DNA from: Chitinimonas_A lacunae
Lineage (GTDB): Bacteria > Pseudomonadota > Gammaproteobacteria > Burkholderiales > Chitinimonadaceae
DNA length: 64,000 nt
Assembly (NCBI RefSeq): GCF_042650885.1
Contig: NZ_JBHSBU010000001.1
Location: 3,162,001-3,226,000 of the forward strand
Reading direction: 5' to 3'
Positions within the stretch are counted from its first letter, which is position 1. Every line of letters begins with the position of its first letter. The position numbers and the translations under genes are program-made. The notes beneath the pieces are model-generated. The model had not been told where the DNA came from and did not search any database. It was given only the letters and a program-made list of their open reading frames with translations. This document shows positions 52,375 through 63,670 of this stretch, piece by piece.

Positions 52375-53481
52375 ATGTTACTGATACAAGCAGACCGCGA
52401 CGCGCTCCTTAAACCGCTCAGTACCGTTATCGGTATCGTCGAACGTCGGCATACCCTCGCTATCCTGTCCAATGTCCTGATCGCCAAGGAAGGCGAACGC
52501 CTGACCTTCCTGGCGACCGATCTGGAAATCCAGATCACCACCGAAATCCAGCACGCCGAAGGCAAGGATTTCCAGATCACCGTCTCGGCCAAGAAATTCC
52601 AGGATATCCTGCGCGCCATCCCCGATGGCGTGATGGTCCAGCTCGAACAGGACGACAGCCGTTTGACGGTGCGCGCCGGCAAGAGCCGCTTCAACCTGCA
52701 AACCCTGCCGGCCCAGGATTTCCCCAAGCTCGCCATCGACACCAATGTCAAGAGCAGCATCCGCCTCAAGCAGGCGGTGCTCAAGGACCTGCTGTCCAAG
52801 GTTCAGTACGCGATGGCGCATCAGGATATCCGCTACTACCTCAACGGCCTGTTCCTGATCGCCGCCGGCCGCGAGATCAAGCTGGTGACGACCGATGGTC
52901 ACCGTATGGCCTTTATCTCGGCCGAACTCGATGAGGATGTGGGCCAGCACGAGGTGATCCTGCCGCGCAAGACCGTGCTCGAGCTGTACAAGCTGCTGGC
53001 CGACAGCGACGAGGAAGTGGTGGTCGAGATTGCCGGCAACCAGGTCAAGTTCGCCTTCGGTCACAACGTGATCCACAGCAAGGTGATCGACGGCAAATTC
53101 CCCGATTACAAGCGGGTGCTGCCGACCAACAACCAGAAACACGTCCCGCTCGACCGCAGCCAGCTGCTGCAATCGCTGCAACGGGCGGCCATTTTGTCCA
53201 ACGAGAAATTCCGTGGCGTGCGGATGGTGCTCGAGAACGGCATCCTGCGCATCCTGTGCAATAACAGCGAACAGGAAGAAGCCCAGGAAGAGCTGGAAAT
53301 CGCCTACCAGGGCGAACCGATGGATGTGGCTTTCAATATCAGCTATCTGCTCGATGTCCTGACCAACCTCGACAACGAGGCCGTGGTATTCAGCTTCGGC
53401 GACCATGCCACCAGCAGCACGCTGGTGACGGTGCCTGATATCGCCGATTTCAAGTACGTGGTGATGCCGATGCGGATTTAA
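52375..53481 (+). CDS. dnaN: DNA polymerase III beta sliding clamp
   Basis: This 368-residue clamp subunit begins MLLIQADRDALLKPLSTVIG and shows the three repeated clamp domains. It has R-R-H-T-L-A-I-L-S-N-V near residue 24 and the conserved end Y-V-V-M-P-M-R-I. It lies 118 bases downstream of dnaA; the gap is GC-rich with a weak hairpin and no separate gene. Length matches the family. Confidence 0.97.
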   Translation: MLLIQADRDALLKPLSTVIGIVERRHTLAILSNVLIAKEGERLTFLATDLEIQITTEIQHAEGKDFQITVSAKKFQDILRAIPDGVMVQLEQDDSRLTVRAGKSRFNLQTLPAQDFPKLAIDTNVKSSIRLKQAVLKDLLSKVQYAMAHQDIRYYLNGLFLIAAGREIKLVTTDGHRMAFISAELDEDVGQHEVILPRKTVLELYKLLADSDEEVVVEIAGNQVKFAFGHNVIHSKVIDGKFPDYKRVLPTNNQKHVPLDRSQLLQSLQRAAILSNEKFRGVRMVLENGILRILCNNSEQEEAQEELEIAYQGEPMDVAFNISYLLDVLTNLDNEAVVFSFGDHATSSTLVTVPDIADFKYVVMPMRI

Positions 53482-53624
53482 ATCCAGTTTCTGGCCTGAA
53501 GTATTAATTTTCTTGTTAAGTCATAACAGCGTCTTGCGCCTGTTTTGCAGAAAATTAACTTTTCCAGGAACACGCGCAACGGTGCGCCAATGCTGCGCAG
53601 TAACGATCAACAGGTGGTGAAGCA

Positions 53625-56015
<2,391 letters not shown>

Positions 56016-56084
56016 TCTGTGGTGTCGGCTGACACAAGAAATAGAACCTGCACTGAGTTATTGAAAAGTCAGTGACAGAAATAA

Positions 56085-56112
56085 TGAAAAAAGCTCCCTT
56101 GGGAGCTTTTTT
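56085..56112 (+). terminator. Intrinsic terminator of gyrB
   Basis: The palindrome AAAAAAGCTCCC/GGGAGCTTTTTT ends in a T-run 70 bases after the gyrB stop. The surrounding 56016-56340 gap holds no gene that I recognise. Confidence 0.88.
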
Positions 56113-56274
56113 CATGGCTGTCAGCGCATTTCCATTTAGATCGGAGTCGTCGCCAAAGCTCGCTGGGTACTGCGCGTCTGTGCCTTGAGACCTCGATGCG
56201 CTGACTCCGAGTTGGCGGGAAATGCGCGAATGGCTCGGTGATGGCCCGAATGCTTTCCTACTCTTGGTGGACAT

Positions 56275-56309
56275 AAAAAATCCGGCTCATGAAAACCATG
56301 AGCCGGATC
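56275..56309 (-). terminator. Intrinsic terminator of the gat operon
   Basis: A perfect 12-bp stem (ATCCGGCTCATG/CATGAGCCGGAT) with a T-run on the minus strand lies about 30 bases after the gatB stop. Confidence 0.88.
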
Positions 56310-56340
56310 GAATCGAAAACCTGTTCAGCGAAGCAACCGC

Positions 56341-57768
56341 TCAGCCGGCCAGTTTCTTGCGCAGGATGTCGTTGACCATCGCCGGGTCGGCCTTGCCCTT
56401 GGCGGCCTTCATGCATTGGCCGACCAGTGCGTTGAAGGCTTTTTCCTTGCCCGACTTGAATTCCTCGACCATGGCGGCGTTGGCGGCCAGTACACCGTCG
56501 ATCAGCGCTTCGACTTCACCGGTATCGGTATTGGCCTTGAGATCGTGCTGGGCGATCACCGTATCGGCGTCGGCGTCCGATTCCCACATATGGCGCAATG
56601 CTTCCTTGGCGCCCTTGTTGTGCAGGGTGCCGTCCATGATGCGGCGGATCAGGCCGGCCAGCCGTTGAGCCGACAAGGGCGAGGCGTCGATGTCCTTTTC
56701 CTCGCGGTTGAGGCGGGCCGATACCTCACCCATGATCCAGTTGGCGGCGAGCTTGGGCTCGGCGCCCGCCGCGACGGTGGCCTGGAAATAGTCGAGCAGC
56801 GACTTGGAGGCGGTCAGCGTCGAGGCGTCGTAAGGCGTCAGGCCCTGCTCGACCATCCGGGCCGCGACCGCCGCCGGCAGCTCGGGCATGTCGCCCTGTA
56901 CCCGCGCGATCCAGTCCTCGCTGATAAACAGCGGCGGCAGATCGGGATCGGGGAAATAGCGGTAATCGTGGGCGTCTTCCTTGGTGCGCATCACCTTGGT
57001 TTCGCCGCTGTCGGGGTTGAACAGCACCGTGGCCTGCTGGATCGTCCTGCCGTCCTCGATCTGCTCGATCTGCCACTGCGCCTCGTATTTGATCGCCTGC
57101 TCAAGGAAGCGGAAGCTGTTGAGGTTCTTGATCTCGCGCCGGGTGCCGAATTTCTCTTCACCCTTGCGGCGGACCGAGACGTTGGCGTCCACCCGGAAGC
57201 TGCCTTCCTGCATATTGCCGTCACAGATGCCGATCCAGGTCACCAGCGAATGCAGCGCCTTGGCGTAAGCAACCGCCTCGGCGGCCGAGCGCATGTCGGG
57301 CTCGGACACGATTTCGAGCAGTGGGGTGCCGGCGCGGTTGAGGTCGATTCCGCTCATGCCGTGGAAGTCTTCATGGAGGCTCTTGCCGGCATCTTCCTCG
57401 AGATGGGCGCGGGTCAGGCGGACCGATTTTTCCGTGTCGCCGACTCGGATGGTCAGCGCGCCGCCCTCGACCACCGGCAGCTCGAACTGGCTGATCTGGT
57501 AGCCCTTGGGCAGATCGGGGTAGAAGTAGTTTTTCCGGGCGAAGACTGATTTGCGGTTGATCTTGGCGCCGATGGCCAGACCAAAGCGGATGGCCCGCTC
57601 GACCGCGCCACGGTTGAGCACGGGCAGCACGCCGGGCAGGGCGATATCGACCGCGCTGGCCTGGCTGTTGGGGGCCGCACCGAAAGCGGTCGAGGCGGCC
57701 GAGAAGATCTTCGAGGCGGTGGAGAGCTGGACGTGGGTTTCCAGCCCGATGACGATTTCCCAGTTCAT
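56341..57768 (-). CDS. gatB: Glutamyl/aspartyl-tRNA amidotransferase subunit B
   Basis: This 475-residue subunit starts M-N-W-E-I-V-I-G-L-E-T-H-V-Q-L. It contains D-L-P-K-G-Y-Q-I-S-Q-F-E-L-P and the YqeY-type tail domain ending I-L-R-K-K-L-A-G. It converts misacylated Glu-tRNA(Gln) or Asp-tRNA(Asn) to the amide form using ammonia passed from GatA. It is the last gene of the gat operon, 27 bases after gatA. Confidence 0.97.
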   Translation of the reverse strand: MNWEIVIGLETHVQLSTASKIFSAASTAFGAAPNSQASAVDIALPGVLPVLNRGAVERAIRFGLAIGAKINRKSVFARKNYFYPDLPKGYQISQFELPVVEGGALTIRVGDTEKSVRLTRAHLEEDAGKSLHEDFHGMSGIDLNRAGTPLLEIVSEPDMRSAAEAVAYAKALHSLVTWIGICDGNMQEGSFRVDANVSVRRKGEEKFGTRREIKNLNSFRFLEQAIKYEAQWQIEQIEDGRTIQQATVLFNPDSGETKVMRTKEDAHDYRYFPDPDLPPLFISEDWIARVQGDMPELPAAVAARMVEQGLTPYDASTLTASKSLLDYFQATVAAGAEPKLAANWIMGEVSARLNREEKDIDASPLSAQRLAGLIRRIMDGTLHNKGAKEALRHMWESDADADTVIAQHDLKANTDTGEVEALIDGVLAANAAMVEEFKSGKEKAFNALVGQCMKAAKGKADPAMVNDILRKKLAG

Positions 57769-57794
57769 TGGCTTCTAGTCCTTGTGCGTGGGCC

Positions 57795-59246
57795 TTACAG
57801 CGACGGCGAGCGGGTGTGCCAGTCGGTGGCGGTCTGGAAGCGGTGGGCGGCGTTGAGCAGGCGCGCCTCGGCGAAATAGTTGCCGATCAGTTGCATCCCG
57901 ATCGGCCGGCCGTTGGCGGCAAAGCCGACCGGATGGGCAATGCCGGGCAGACCGGCCAGATTGACGCCCAGGGTGTAAATATCGGCCAGATACATGGCGA
58001 CCGGGTCGTCGCTCTTCTCGCCCAGCCCCCAGGCCACGGTCGGTGCGACCGGCGCGGCTATCACATCGCACTGGGCCAGACCGGCCTGGAAGTCCTCGGC
58101 CACCAGCCGGCGCACCTTCTGCGCCTTGAGGTAGTAGGCGTCGTAATAGCCATGGCTCAGCACATAGGTGCCGGTCAGGATACGGCGCTTGACCTCGGCG
58201 CCGAAACCTTGGGCGCGGCTCTTCTTGTACATATCGTCCAGGTCGCCGTACTCGGCGGCGCGGTGGCCGTAGCGCACGCCGTCAAAGCGGCTCAGATTGC
58301 TCGACGCCTCGGCCGGGGCGATCACATAGTAGGCCGGGATGGCCAGCCGGGTATTGGGCAGGCTGATCTCGACCAGCGTGGCGCCGAGCTTGCGGTATTC
58401 GGCCAGTGCCGCTTCGATGGCGGCAGCGACGTCGCCAGCCAGACCTTCGGCGAAATATTCCTTCGGCACCCCGATGCGCAGGCCGTCGAGCGGGCGCTCC
58501 AGATCGCGGCTGTAGTCTTCGGCGGGGCGCTCCAGGCTGGTCGAATCGCGCTCGTCGAAACCGGCCATCACATTGAGCAGCAGGGCGCAGTCGGCCGCGG
58601 TCTGGGCGATCGGGCCGCCCTGGTCGAGACTCGAAGCGTAGGCCACCATGCCCCAGCGGCTGACCACGCCATAGGTGGGCTTGAGGCCGGTGACGCCGCA
58701 GAAGGCGGCCGGCTGGCGGATCGATCCGCCCGTGTCGGTGGCGGTGGCGGCCGGGGTGAGGCGGGCGGCGACCGCAGCGGCCGAGCCGCCCGAGCTGCCG
58801 CCGGGAACGGCTGTCCGGTCCCACGGGTTCCTGACGGCGCCGAACGCCGAGTTTTCATTCGACGAGCCCATGGCGAACTCGTCCATATTGGTGCGGCCCA
58901 GCGTCACCAGACCGGCTTCCTTGCAGCGCGCCACCACCGTGGCGTCGTAGGGGGAGATGAAGTTCTCCAGCATCTTCGAGCCGCAGGTGGTCTTCCAGCC
59001 GTCGGCGCAGAAGATGTCCTTGTGGGCGATCGGCGCGCCGGTCAGCGGACCGGCCTGACCGGCGGCGCGGCGCTGGTCGGCCTCTTTGGCCATCGCCAGC
59101 GTCCGGGCGCGCTCGACGGTGACAAAGGCGTTGAGCGTCGGATTATGGGCGTCGATCCGGGCCAGATAGTCGGTGGCCAGTTCCACGGCCGAGGTCTTGC
59201 GCTCGGCCAGCAGCCCGGCGATTTGCTGTAGCGTCAGATTGGTCAT
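57795..59246 (-). CDS. gatA: Glutamyl/aspartyl-tRNA amidotransferase subunit A
   Basis: This 483-residue amidase-signature enzyme releases ammonia from glutamine for GatB. The catalytic Lys lies in A-P-I-A-H-K-D-I-F (about 72-80), and the Ser/cis-Ser/Ser pattern is in P-G-G-S-S-G-G-S-A-A and T-D-T-G-G-S-I-R-Q-P-A-A. ATG 59246 is preferred; an upstream TTG at 59258 would add four residues. It follows the 190-residue unknown gene rather than gatC. Confidence 0.97.
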   Translation of the reverse strand: MTNLTLQQIAGLLAERKTSAVELATDYLARIDAHNPTLNAFVTVERARTLAMAKEADQRRAAGQAGPLTGAPIAHKDIFCADGWKTTCGSKMLENFISPYDATVVARCKEAGLVTLGRTNMDEFAMGSSNENSAFGAVRNPWDRTAVPGGSSGGSAAAVAARLTPAATATDTGGSIRQPAAFCGVTGLKPTYGVVSRWGMVAYASSLDQGGPIAQTAADCALLLNVMAGFDERDSTSLERPAEDYSRDLERPLDGLRIGVPKEYFAEGLAGDVAAAIEAALAEYRKLGATLVEISLPNTRLAIPAYYVIAPAEASSNLSRFDGVRYGHRAAEYGDLDDMYKKSRAQGFGAEVKRRILTGTYVLSHGYYDAYYLKAQKVRRLVAEDFQAGLAQCDVIAAPVAPTVAWGLGEKSDDPVAMYLADIYTLGVNLAGLPGIAHPVGFAANGRPIGMQLIGNYFAEARLLNAAHRFQTATDWHTRSPSL

Positions 59247-59297
59247 AGTGTTTTCCAAATCTCTTTTAAGGCGCGCTGGGTCTGGCAGCCTTAGGGC

Positions 59298-59870
59298 TTA
59301 GATTTTGTATTCGCGTGAAAAGGCACTGGCGATGAAGTCGCGGCTCGGTACGATGCGCTGGCCTGGAGCCAAGGTGGCGCGGAACTGCGCCATCGCGGCG
59401 CTGCGATCTTCCCGCTGCGCCAGCACGCCGTCGACGAAATGCAGTTCGACCACTTCACGGTATTTCCAGGCCGGGTGAAAGCCCATATGGACATACAGCT
59501 CCGGCACAAAGTCACGGCCAAGCAGCAGGCCGCCACTGAACGGCAGTGCCAGATTGAGTCCTTCGTACTGGCAATTGAAGTCGAGCATGCCGCGCGGCGG
59601 TCGTTTCGGGCTGATGCCGTTGAGCGGCGGTCCGGGCGGTTGGCGCACCCCGGGTGGCAGCTCGGCCTGATGGGTCAGGCGCAGTCGATCGAGCCGCAAG
59701 GTGCCGTCGTGCAGGCGGTAGCCGCAGACATAACCGCGGTAGCAGGCGGTACAGCGGCCAACCGGGTTCAGGCCGAATTCGGCCGGATCGAACGGTTGCT
59801 CGCCATCGATACCGGCGAGGGCATATTCGATGCCGTCGAGCGTCAGGGTGTCGGGGATCTGCGCGGTCAC
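59298..59870 (-). CDS. Unknown protein between gmhA and gatA
   Basis: This 190-residue soluble protein is not recognised. Visible features are G-R-C-T-A-C-Y-R-G-Y-V-C-G-Y-R (a possible C-x-x-C with a third Cys, near 38-52), a Pro-rich loop at 73-93 (P-P-G-V-R-Q-P-P-G-P-P) and the segment V-H-M-G-F-H-P-A-W-K-Y. Its ATG overlaps the gmhA stop by four bases, so it is translationally coupled. Location within the gat operon suggests it is expressed constitutively, but no role in amidation is implied. Confidence 0.7.
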   Translation of the reverse strand: MTAQIPDTLTLDGIEYALAGIDGEQPFDPAEFGLNPVGRCTACYRGYVCGYRLHDGTLRLDRLRLTHQAELPPGVRQPPGPPLNGISPKRPPRGMLDFNCQYEGLNLALPFSGGLLLGRDFVPELYVHMGFHPAWKYREVVELHFVDGVLAQREDRSAAMAQFRATLAPGQRIVPSRDFIASAFSREYKI

Positions 59871-60448
59871 GACACGTAGCCCATGCCCTGTTCGATCAGG
59901 TCCATCAGGGTATGGATCACTTTGATATGGATTTCCTGGGTACGGTCGGCATAGCCGAAATGCGGCACCACGATCTCGACATCGCCCCGGCCCCTGAGCT
60001 TGCCGCCGTCGCGGCCCAGCAGCAGCACCACCCGCATCTCGCGCTGGCGGGCCGCTTCGACCGCCCGCAGGATATTGGCCGAATTGCCGCTGGTGCTGAG
60101 GCCCAGCAGCACGTCGCCGGGTCGGCCGAATGCCTCGATATGGCGCGAGAACACGAATTCGAAGCCGTAGTCGTTGCCGACGCAGCTCAGATGGGACGGG
60201 TCGGAGATGGCCATTGCCGGCAGGGCCGGCCGGTTGTCGCGGTAGCGGCCCGATAATTCTTCGGCGAAATGCATGGCGTCGCAGTGCGAGCCGCCATTGC
60301 CGCAGGAGATGACCTTGCCGCCGGCTTTGAACGAATTCACCAGCAGTTCGGCGGCCTGGCCGATGGCTTCGAAGAAGGCGGGGTCGTTACGGACCTGGTC
60401 AAGCAGTCGTGCAGCTTCGTCGAAATGGGCCTGGGCGCGCTCCATCAT
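59867..60448 (-). CDS. gmhA: Phosphoheptose isomerase
   Basis: This 193-residue SIS-domain enzyme is very similar to E. coli GmhA. It contains S-C-G-N-G-G-S-H-C-D-A-M-H-F-A-E-E-L (about 48-65), S-T-S-G-N-S-A-N and the end H-F-G-Y-A-D-R-T-Q-E-I-H-I-K-V-I-H. It converts sedoheptulose 7-phosphate to D-glycero-heptose 7-phosphate for LPS core heptose. The DiaA-like paralogue of this fold is a less likely alternative. It overlaps gatC by four bases and is unexpectedly placed between gatC and gatA. Confidence 0.9.
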   Translation of the reverse strand: MMERAQAHFDEAARLLDQVRNDPAFFEAIGQAAELLVNSFKAGGKVISCGNGGSHCDAMHFAEELSGRYRDNRPALPAMAISDPSHLSCVGNDYGFEFVFSRHIEAFGRPGDVLLGLSTSGNSANILRAVEAARQREMRVVLLLGRDGGKLRGRGDVEIVVPHFGYADRTQEIHIKVIHTLMDLIEQGMGYVS

Positions 60449-60735
60449 GATTCGATCACCTTGGGCACCAGATAGAGCCCGGCTTCGGTGGCCGGTGCAA
60501 CGGCCTGGAACTTTTCGTGCAAGTCCGACTCGTTCACCACGTCGTCGCGCAGGCGCAACATCACGTCCTGGGCATGGGCCATGGGTTCGATGCCTTCGGT
60601 GTCGGCGGCTTGGAGTTGTTCGATCAGGTCGAAGATGCCATTGAGTTGGCGGCCGACCTCTTGGATCTCGGCCGGGCTGACTTCCAGCCGGGCCAGATTG
60701 GCGATGCGCAGCACATCGGCGTCGGTGAGGGACAT
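60445..60735 (-). CDS. gatC: Glutamyl/aspartyl-tRNA amidotransferase subunit C
   Basis: This 96-residue chaperone-like subunit stabilises GatA-GatB. It begins M-S-L-T-D-A-D-V-L-R-I-A-N-L-A-R-L and contains the conserved G-I-E-P-M-A-H and L-R-x-D-V-V sequence. It is the first gene of the operon, with ATG 60735 preceded by GGAG, and it overlaps gmhA (ATGA). Confidence 0.95.
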   Translation of the reverse strand: MSLTDADVLRIANLARLEVSPAEIQEVGRQLNGIFDLIEQLQAADTEGIEPMAHAQDVMLRLRDDVVNESDLHEKFQAVAPATEAGLYLVPKVIES

Positions 60736-61087
60736 GGGGGCTCCTGCGGTGCGTGGCAAAACCGGTCGCGCCGGGGCGCGGAAAGTCGGCGTCGCCCTTT
60801 AATCATGTAAGCGCGATAGGGTAACATACCGGGTTTGATCGGCCCAAGCCTGGCGGCGACGCGCGACCGCGCAAGCGGGAACGCAAGGCGTTGACTCGAC
60901 AGAGAAAAACAATCAAGCCGATCGGGGAATGCAGCGAGCGGCCGCGCCTCAGGGGCGCGGCGTATCGGGCGCGAGGACGCGCCGTCACCGGGTGGCCCGT
61001 CCCGGACCTGGACATTTACGGCCACCGCCCGGTGGCTGTCAACGTAACCGGGCCGGCCGCCGCAGAACACTAGCCAGAAAGTAACAG
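60736..61087. other. Divergent promoter region between gatC and mreB
   Basis: No gene is recognised. A perfect 8-bp hairpin (GCCGCGCC/GGCGCGGC) lies at 60941-60961. Promoters for gatC (minus) and mreB (plus) must lie here but are not obvious in the GC-rich sequence. Confidence 0.4.
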
Positions 61088-62131
61088 ATGTTAGGATCCT
61101 TGAGCGGGTACTTTTCCAATGACCTGGCGATCGACCTCGGTACCGCCAATACATTGATCTTCGTCCACGGCAAAGGCATCGTGCTGGACGAACCTTCGGT
61201 AGTCGCCATCCAGCAAGAAGGCGGCCCCAGCGCCAAAAAAACCATTCTCGCCGTCGGCGCCGAAGCCAAGAAAATGCTGGGCCGCACGCCCGGCAGCATC
61301 ACCGCGATCCGACCGATGAAAGACGGTGTGATCGCCGATTTCACCATCACCGAACAGATGCTCAAGCAGTTCATCAAAAAGGTGAACCCGAGCCGTTTCT
61401 TCGCCACCAGCCCGCGTATCGTGATCTGCGTGCCGTGCGGTTCGACCCAGGTCGAGCGGCGTGCCATCAAGGAATCTGCGCTGGGCGCCGGCGCCCGTAA
61501 GGTCGAACTGATCGAAGAACCAATGGCCGCTGCCATCGGCGCCGGTCTGCCGGTCGAGGAGGCCACCGGTTCGATGGTGGTCGATATCGGCGGCGGCACC
61601 ACCGAAGTGGGGGTGATCTCGCTGGGCGGTATCGTGTATTCGAGTTCGGTGCGGGTCGGTGGCGACAAGTTCGACGAAGCCATCATCAACTACATCCGCC
61701 GCAACTACGGCATGCTGATCGGCGAAACCACCGCCGAAGAAATCAAGAAGCGCATCGGCTCGGCCTTCCCCGGCGCCGAAGTGCGTGAGATGGAGGTCAA
61801 GGGTCGCAATCTGGCCGAGGGTATTCCGCGCTCCTTTACCATCTCCTCCAATGAAATCCTCGAAGCGCTGACCGAGCCGCTGAATCAGATCGTGTCGGCG
61901 GTCAAACAGGCGCTCGAACAGACGCCGCCCGAACTGGGCGCCGATATTGCCGAAAAGGGCATGGTATTGACCGGCGGTGGCGCCTTGCTGCGCGATATCG
62001 ACCGCCTGCTGATGGAAGAGACCGGGCTGCCCGTGATCGTGGCCGAAGATCCGCTGACCTGCGTGGTACGCGGCTCGGGCCGGGCGCTCGAGAAGATGGA
62101 CAAGGTCGGGTCGATCTTTACCAACGACTGA
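61088..62131 (+). CDS. mreB: Rod-shape-determining protein MreB
   Basis: This 347-residue bacterial actin has N-D-L-A-I-D-L-G-T-A-N-T-L at about 11-23 (phosphate 1), V-V-D-I-G-G-G-T-T-E-V (phosphate 2) and L-T-G-G-G-A-L-L-R-D-I near residue 296. It polymerises under the inner membrane and guides lateral wall synthesis. It heads the mreB-mreC-mreD-mrdA cluster. It implies a rod-shaped cell. Confidence 0.98.
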   Translation: MLGSLSGYFSNDLAIDLGTANTLIFVHGKGIVLDEPSVVAIQQEGGPSAKKTILAVGAEAKKMLGRTPGSITAIRPMKDGVIADFTITEQMLKQFIKKVNPSRFFATSPRIVICVPCGSTQVERRAIKESALGAGARKVELIEEPMAAAIGAGLPVEEATGSMVVDIGGGTTEVGVISLGGIVYSSSVRVGGDKFDEAIINYIRRNYGMLIGETTAEEIKKRIGSAFPGAEVREMEVKGRNLAEGIPRSFTISSNEILEALTEPLNQIVSAVKQALEQTPPELGADIAEKGMVLTGGGALLRDIDRLLMEETGLPVIVAEDPLTCVVRGSGRALEKMDKVGSIFTND

Positions 62132-62156
62132 CCTGCCGGACCCGGTGAACGACAGG

Positions 62157-62203
62157 CGCCGGGGGCGGAACGCCGCAGCAGGGCTGCCGTTCCGCCCCCG
62201 GCG
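62157..62203 (+). terminator. Strong hairpin between mreB and mreC
   Basis: A perfect 15-bp stem (CGCCGGGGGCGGAAC/GTTCCGCCCCCGGCG) with a 17-base loop lies 25 bases after mreB. It has no T-run, so partial termination or an mRNA-processing/stability role is more likely than full termination. Confidence 0.5.
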
Positions 62204-62246
62204 TGCTTGCCGTTTCTGAGCCACTTTCGCCGCGTAACGCTTTGCC

Positions 62247-63164
62247 ATGCAAGCCACCATCCAACCGGCGTTTTTCAAGCAGGGGCCCAAGCCGCTCCAT
62301 CGCTTCCTGCTTTATGCCGCGCTCAGCCTTGCGCTGACCGTGATCGACACCCGCTGGCATCTGCTGGCCGGCGCGCGAGAAGTCGCGTCGGTCGCCCTCT
62401 ACCCGCTACAGCGGCTCGCCACCGCACCCGTGGCGATGGCCCAGCATGTCGGTGACTTCCTGACTGCCCAATCGACCCTGCTGCGTGAAAACCGTCGGCT
62501 CCAGGACGAGCGTCTGCTCGCCAATGCCCAGCTGATGCGGATGCAGGATCTCCAGATGGAAAACGCCCAGCTCAAGCGCCTGATGTCGGCGCTGGAGTCG
62601 CGCCGAGGCGGCGGGGTGCTGACCGAGGTGCTGTACCACGCCCGCGACCCGTTCACGGCCAAGCTGATTGTCGATCGTGGCGTGCGGGCCGGGGTGCGCG
62701 AGGGGCTGCCGGTGATCGACCCGCTCGGTCTGGTCGGTCAGATCACCCGGGTTCAGCCGCTGACTGCCGAAATCACCCTGATCACCGAAAAGAGCCAGGC
62801 CGTACCGGTCCAGGTGCAGCGCACCGGCCAGCGTGCCGTGGTCTTCGGCGGCGGGCGCGAACATCCGCTCGAAGTCCGTTTCATGCCGCTCAATGCCGAT
62901 ATCCGGCCCGACGATGTGTTGGTGACGTCAGGGATAGACGGCGCCTACCCAGCCGGCCTGCCGGTGGCGCGGGTGCGCCAGGTCGACCGCAATGCCGGGC
63001 GGCCGTTTGCCGGCATCCTGTGCGAGCCGATTGCCGAAGTCGACCGACACCGCTATTTCCTGATCCTTGACGAGACGCGCCGTCTGCCCGAAAAGCCGCC
63101 CGTGCCCGCTGAAGGCGAGGCCAAGAAGAAACCACGCCGCCGTCAGGCGGCCGAGGAGGAGTAA
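62247..63164 (+). CDS. mreC: Rod-shape-determining protein MreC
   Basis: This 305-residue periplasmic protein has one N-terminal membrane segment (about 20-36) and a coiled-coil (L-R-E-N-R-R-L-Q-D-E-R-L-L, 80-115). The conserved MreC beta-domains carry R-G-V-R-A-G-V-R-E-G-L-P-V and D-P-L-G-L-V-G-Q-I. The C-terminal tail is Lys/Arg/Glu-rich. It links MreB filaments to the elongasome. Its stop overlaps mreD by one base. Confidence 0.95.
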   Translation: MQATIQPAFFKQGPKPLHRFLLYAALSLALTVIDTRWHLLAGAREVASVALYPLQRLATAPVAMAQHVGDFLTAQSTLLRENRRLQDERLLANAQLMRMQDLQMENAQLKRLMSALESRRGGGVLTEVLYHARDPFTAKLIVDRGVRAGVREGLPVIDPLGLVGQITRVQPLTAEITLITEKSQAVPVQVQRTGQRAVVFGGGREHPLEVRFMPLNADIRPDDVLVTSGIDGAYPAGLPVARVRQVDRNAGRPFAGILCEPIAEVDRHRYFLILDETRRLPEKPPVPAEGEAKKKPRRRQAAEEE

Positions 63165-63670
63165 TGCCGGTCTCCCGCCAGTTGCTCAAACCGGTCAAGC
63201 TGAGTTTCATCGTGCTGACCTTTCTGGTCGGTCTGGTGCTCGATCTGGTGCCCTGGGGGCCGGGCATGCGCCAGATGCTGCCCGACAGCATCGCCCTGCT
63301 GCTGCTGTACTGGTGCATGAACCAGCCCAGCCATGTCGGCGTGGGCTGGGCGTTCTGGCTCGGCCTCACGCTCGATCTGGCCGATGGCAATACCTTTGGC
63401 CAGCATAGCCTGGCCTATGTGGCGAGCTGCTATCTGGTGCTCAGCCGTCATCGCCAGCTCGCCATGTTCCCCCTGTGGCAGCAGGCCATCTATATCGCGC
63501 CGCTGCTGTTGCTCAATCAGGCGATCATGGTGGCGGTGCGGCTGGTGACCGGCGCGCCCTTCCCGGGCTGGAGCTATTTTGTCGGCCCCCTGATCGGCAT
63601 GTTGGCCTGGCCGCTGCTGTCCTATCTGCTACAGATTCCGCAACGCAAGGAAAAGCCGGCCGAGTTATGA
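63164..63670 (+). CDS. mreD: Rod-shape-determining protein MreD
   Basis: This 168-residue membrane protein has five hydrophobic segments. It carries the MreD-type pattern V-G-W-A-F-W-L-G-L-T-L-D-L-A-D-G near residue 66 and a G-Q-H-S-L-A-Y-V sequence. It overlaps mreC at its start (TAATG) and mrdA at its end (ATGA), typical of this operon. Confidence 0.93.
   Translation: MPVSRQLLKPVKLSFIVLTFLVGLVLDLVPWGPGMRQMLPDSIALLLLYWCMNQPSHVGVGWAFWLGLTLDLADGNTFGQHSLAYVASCYLVLSRHRQLAMFPLWQQAIYIAPLLLLNQAIMVAVRLVTGAPFPGWSYFVGPLIGMLAWPLLSYLLQIPQRKEKPAEL

Noticed and set aside
56113..56274. A short gene between the gyrB and gatB terminators
   Set aside because: The space of about 160 bases has only fragments of open frame and no ribosome-binding site.
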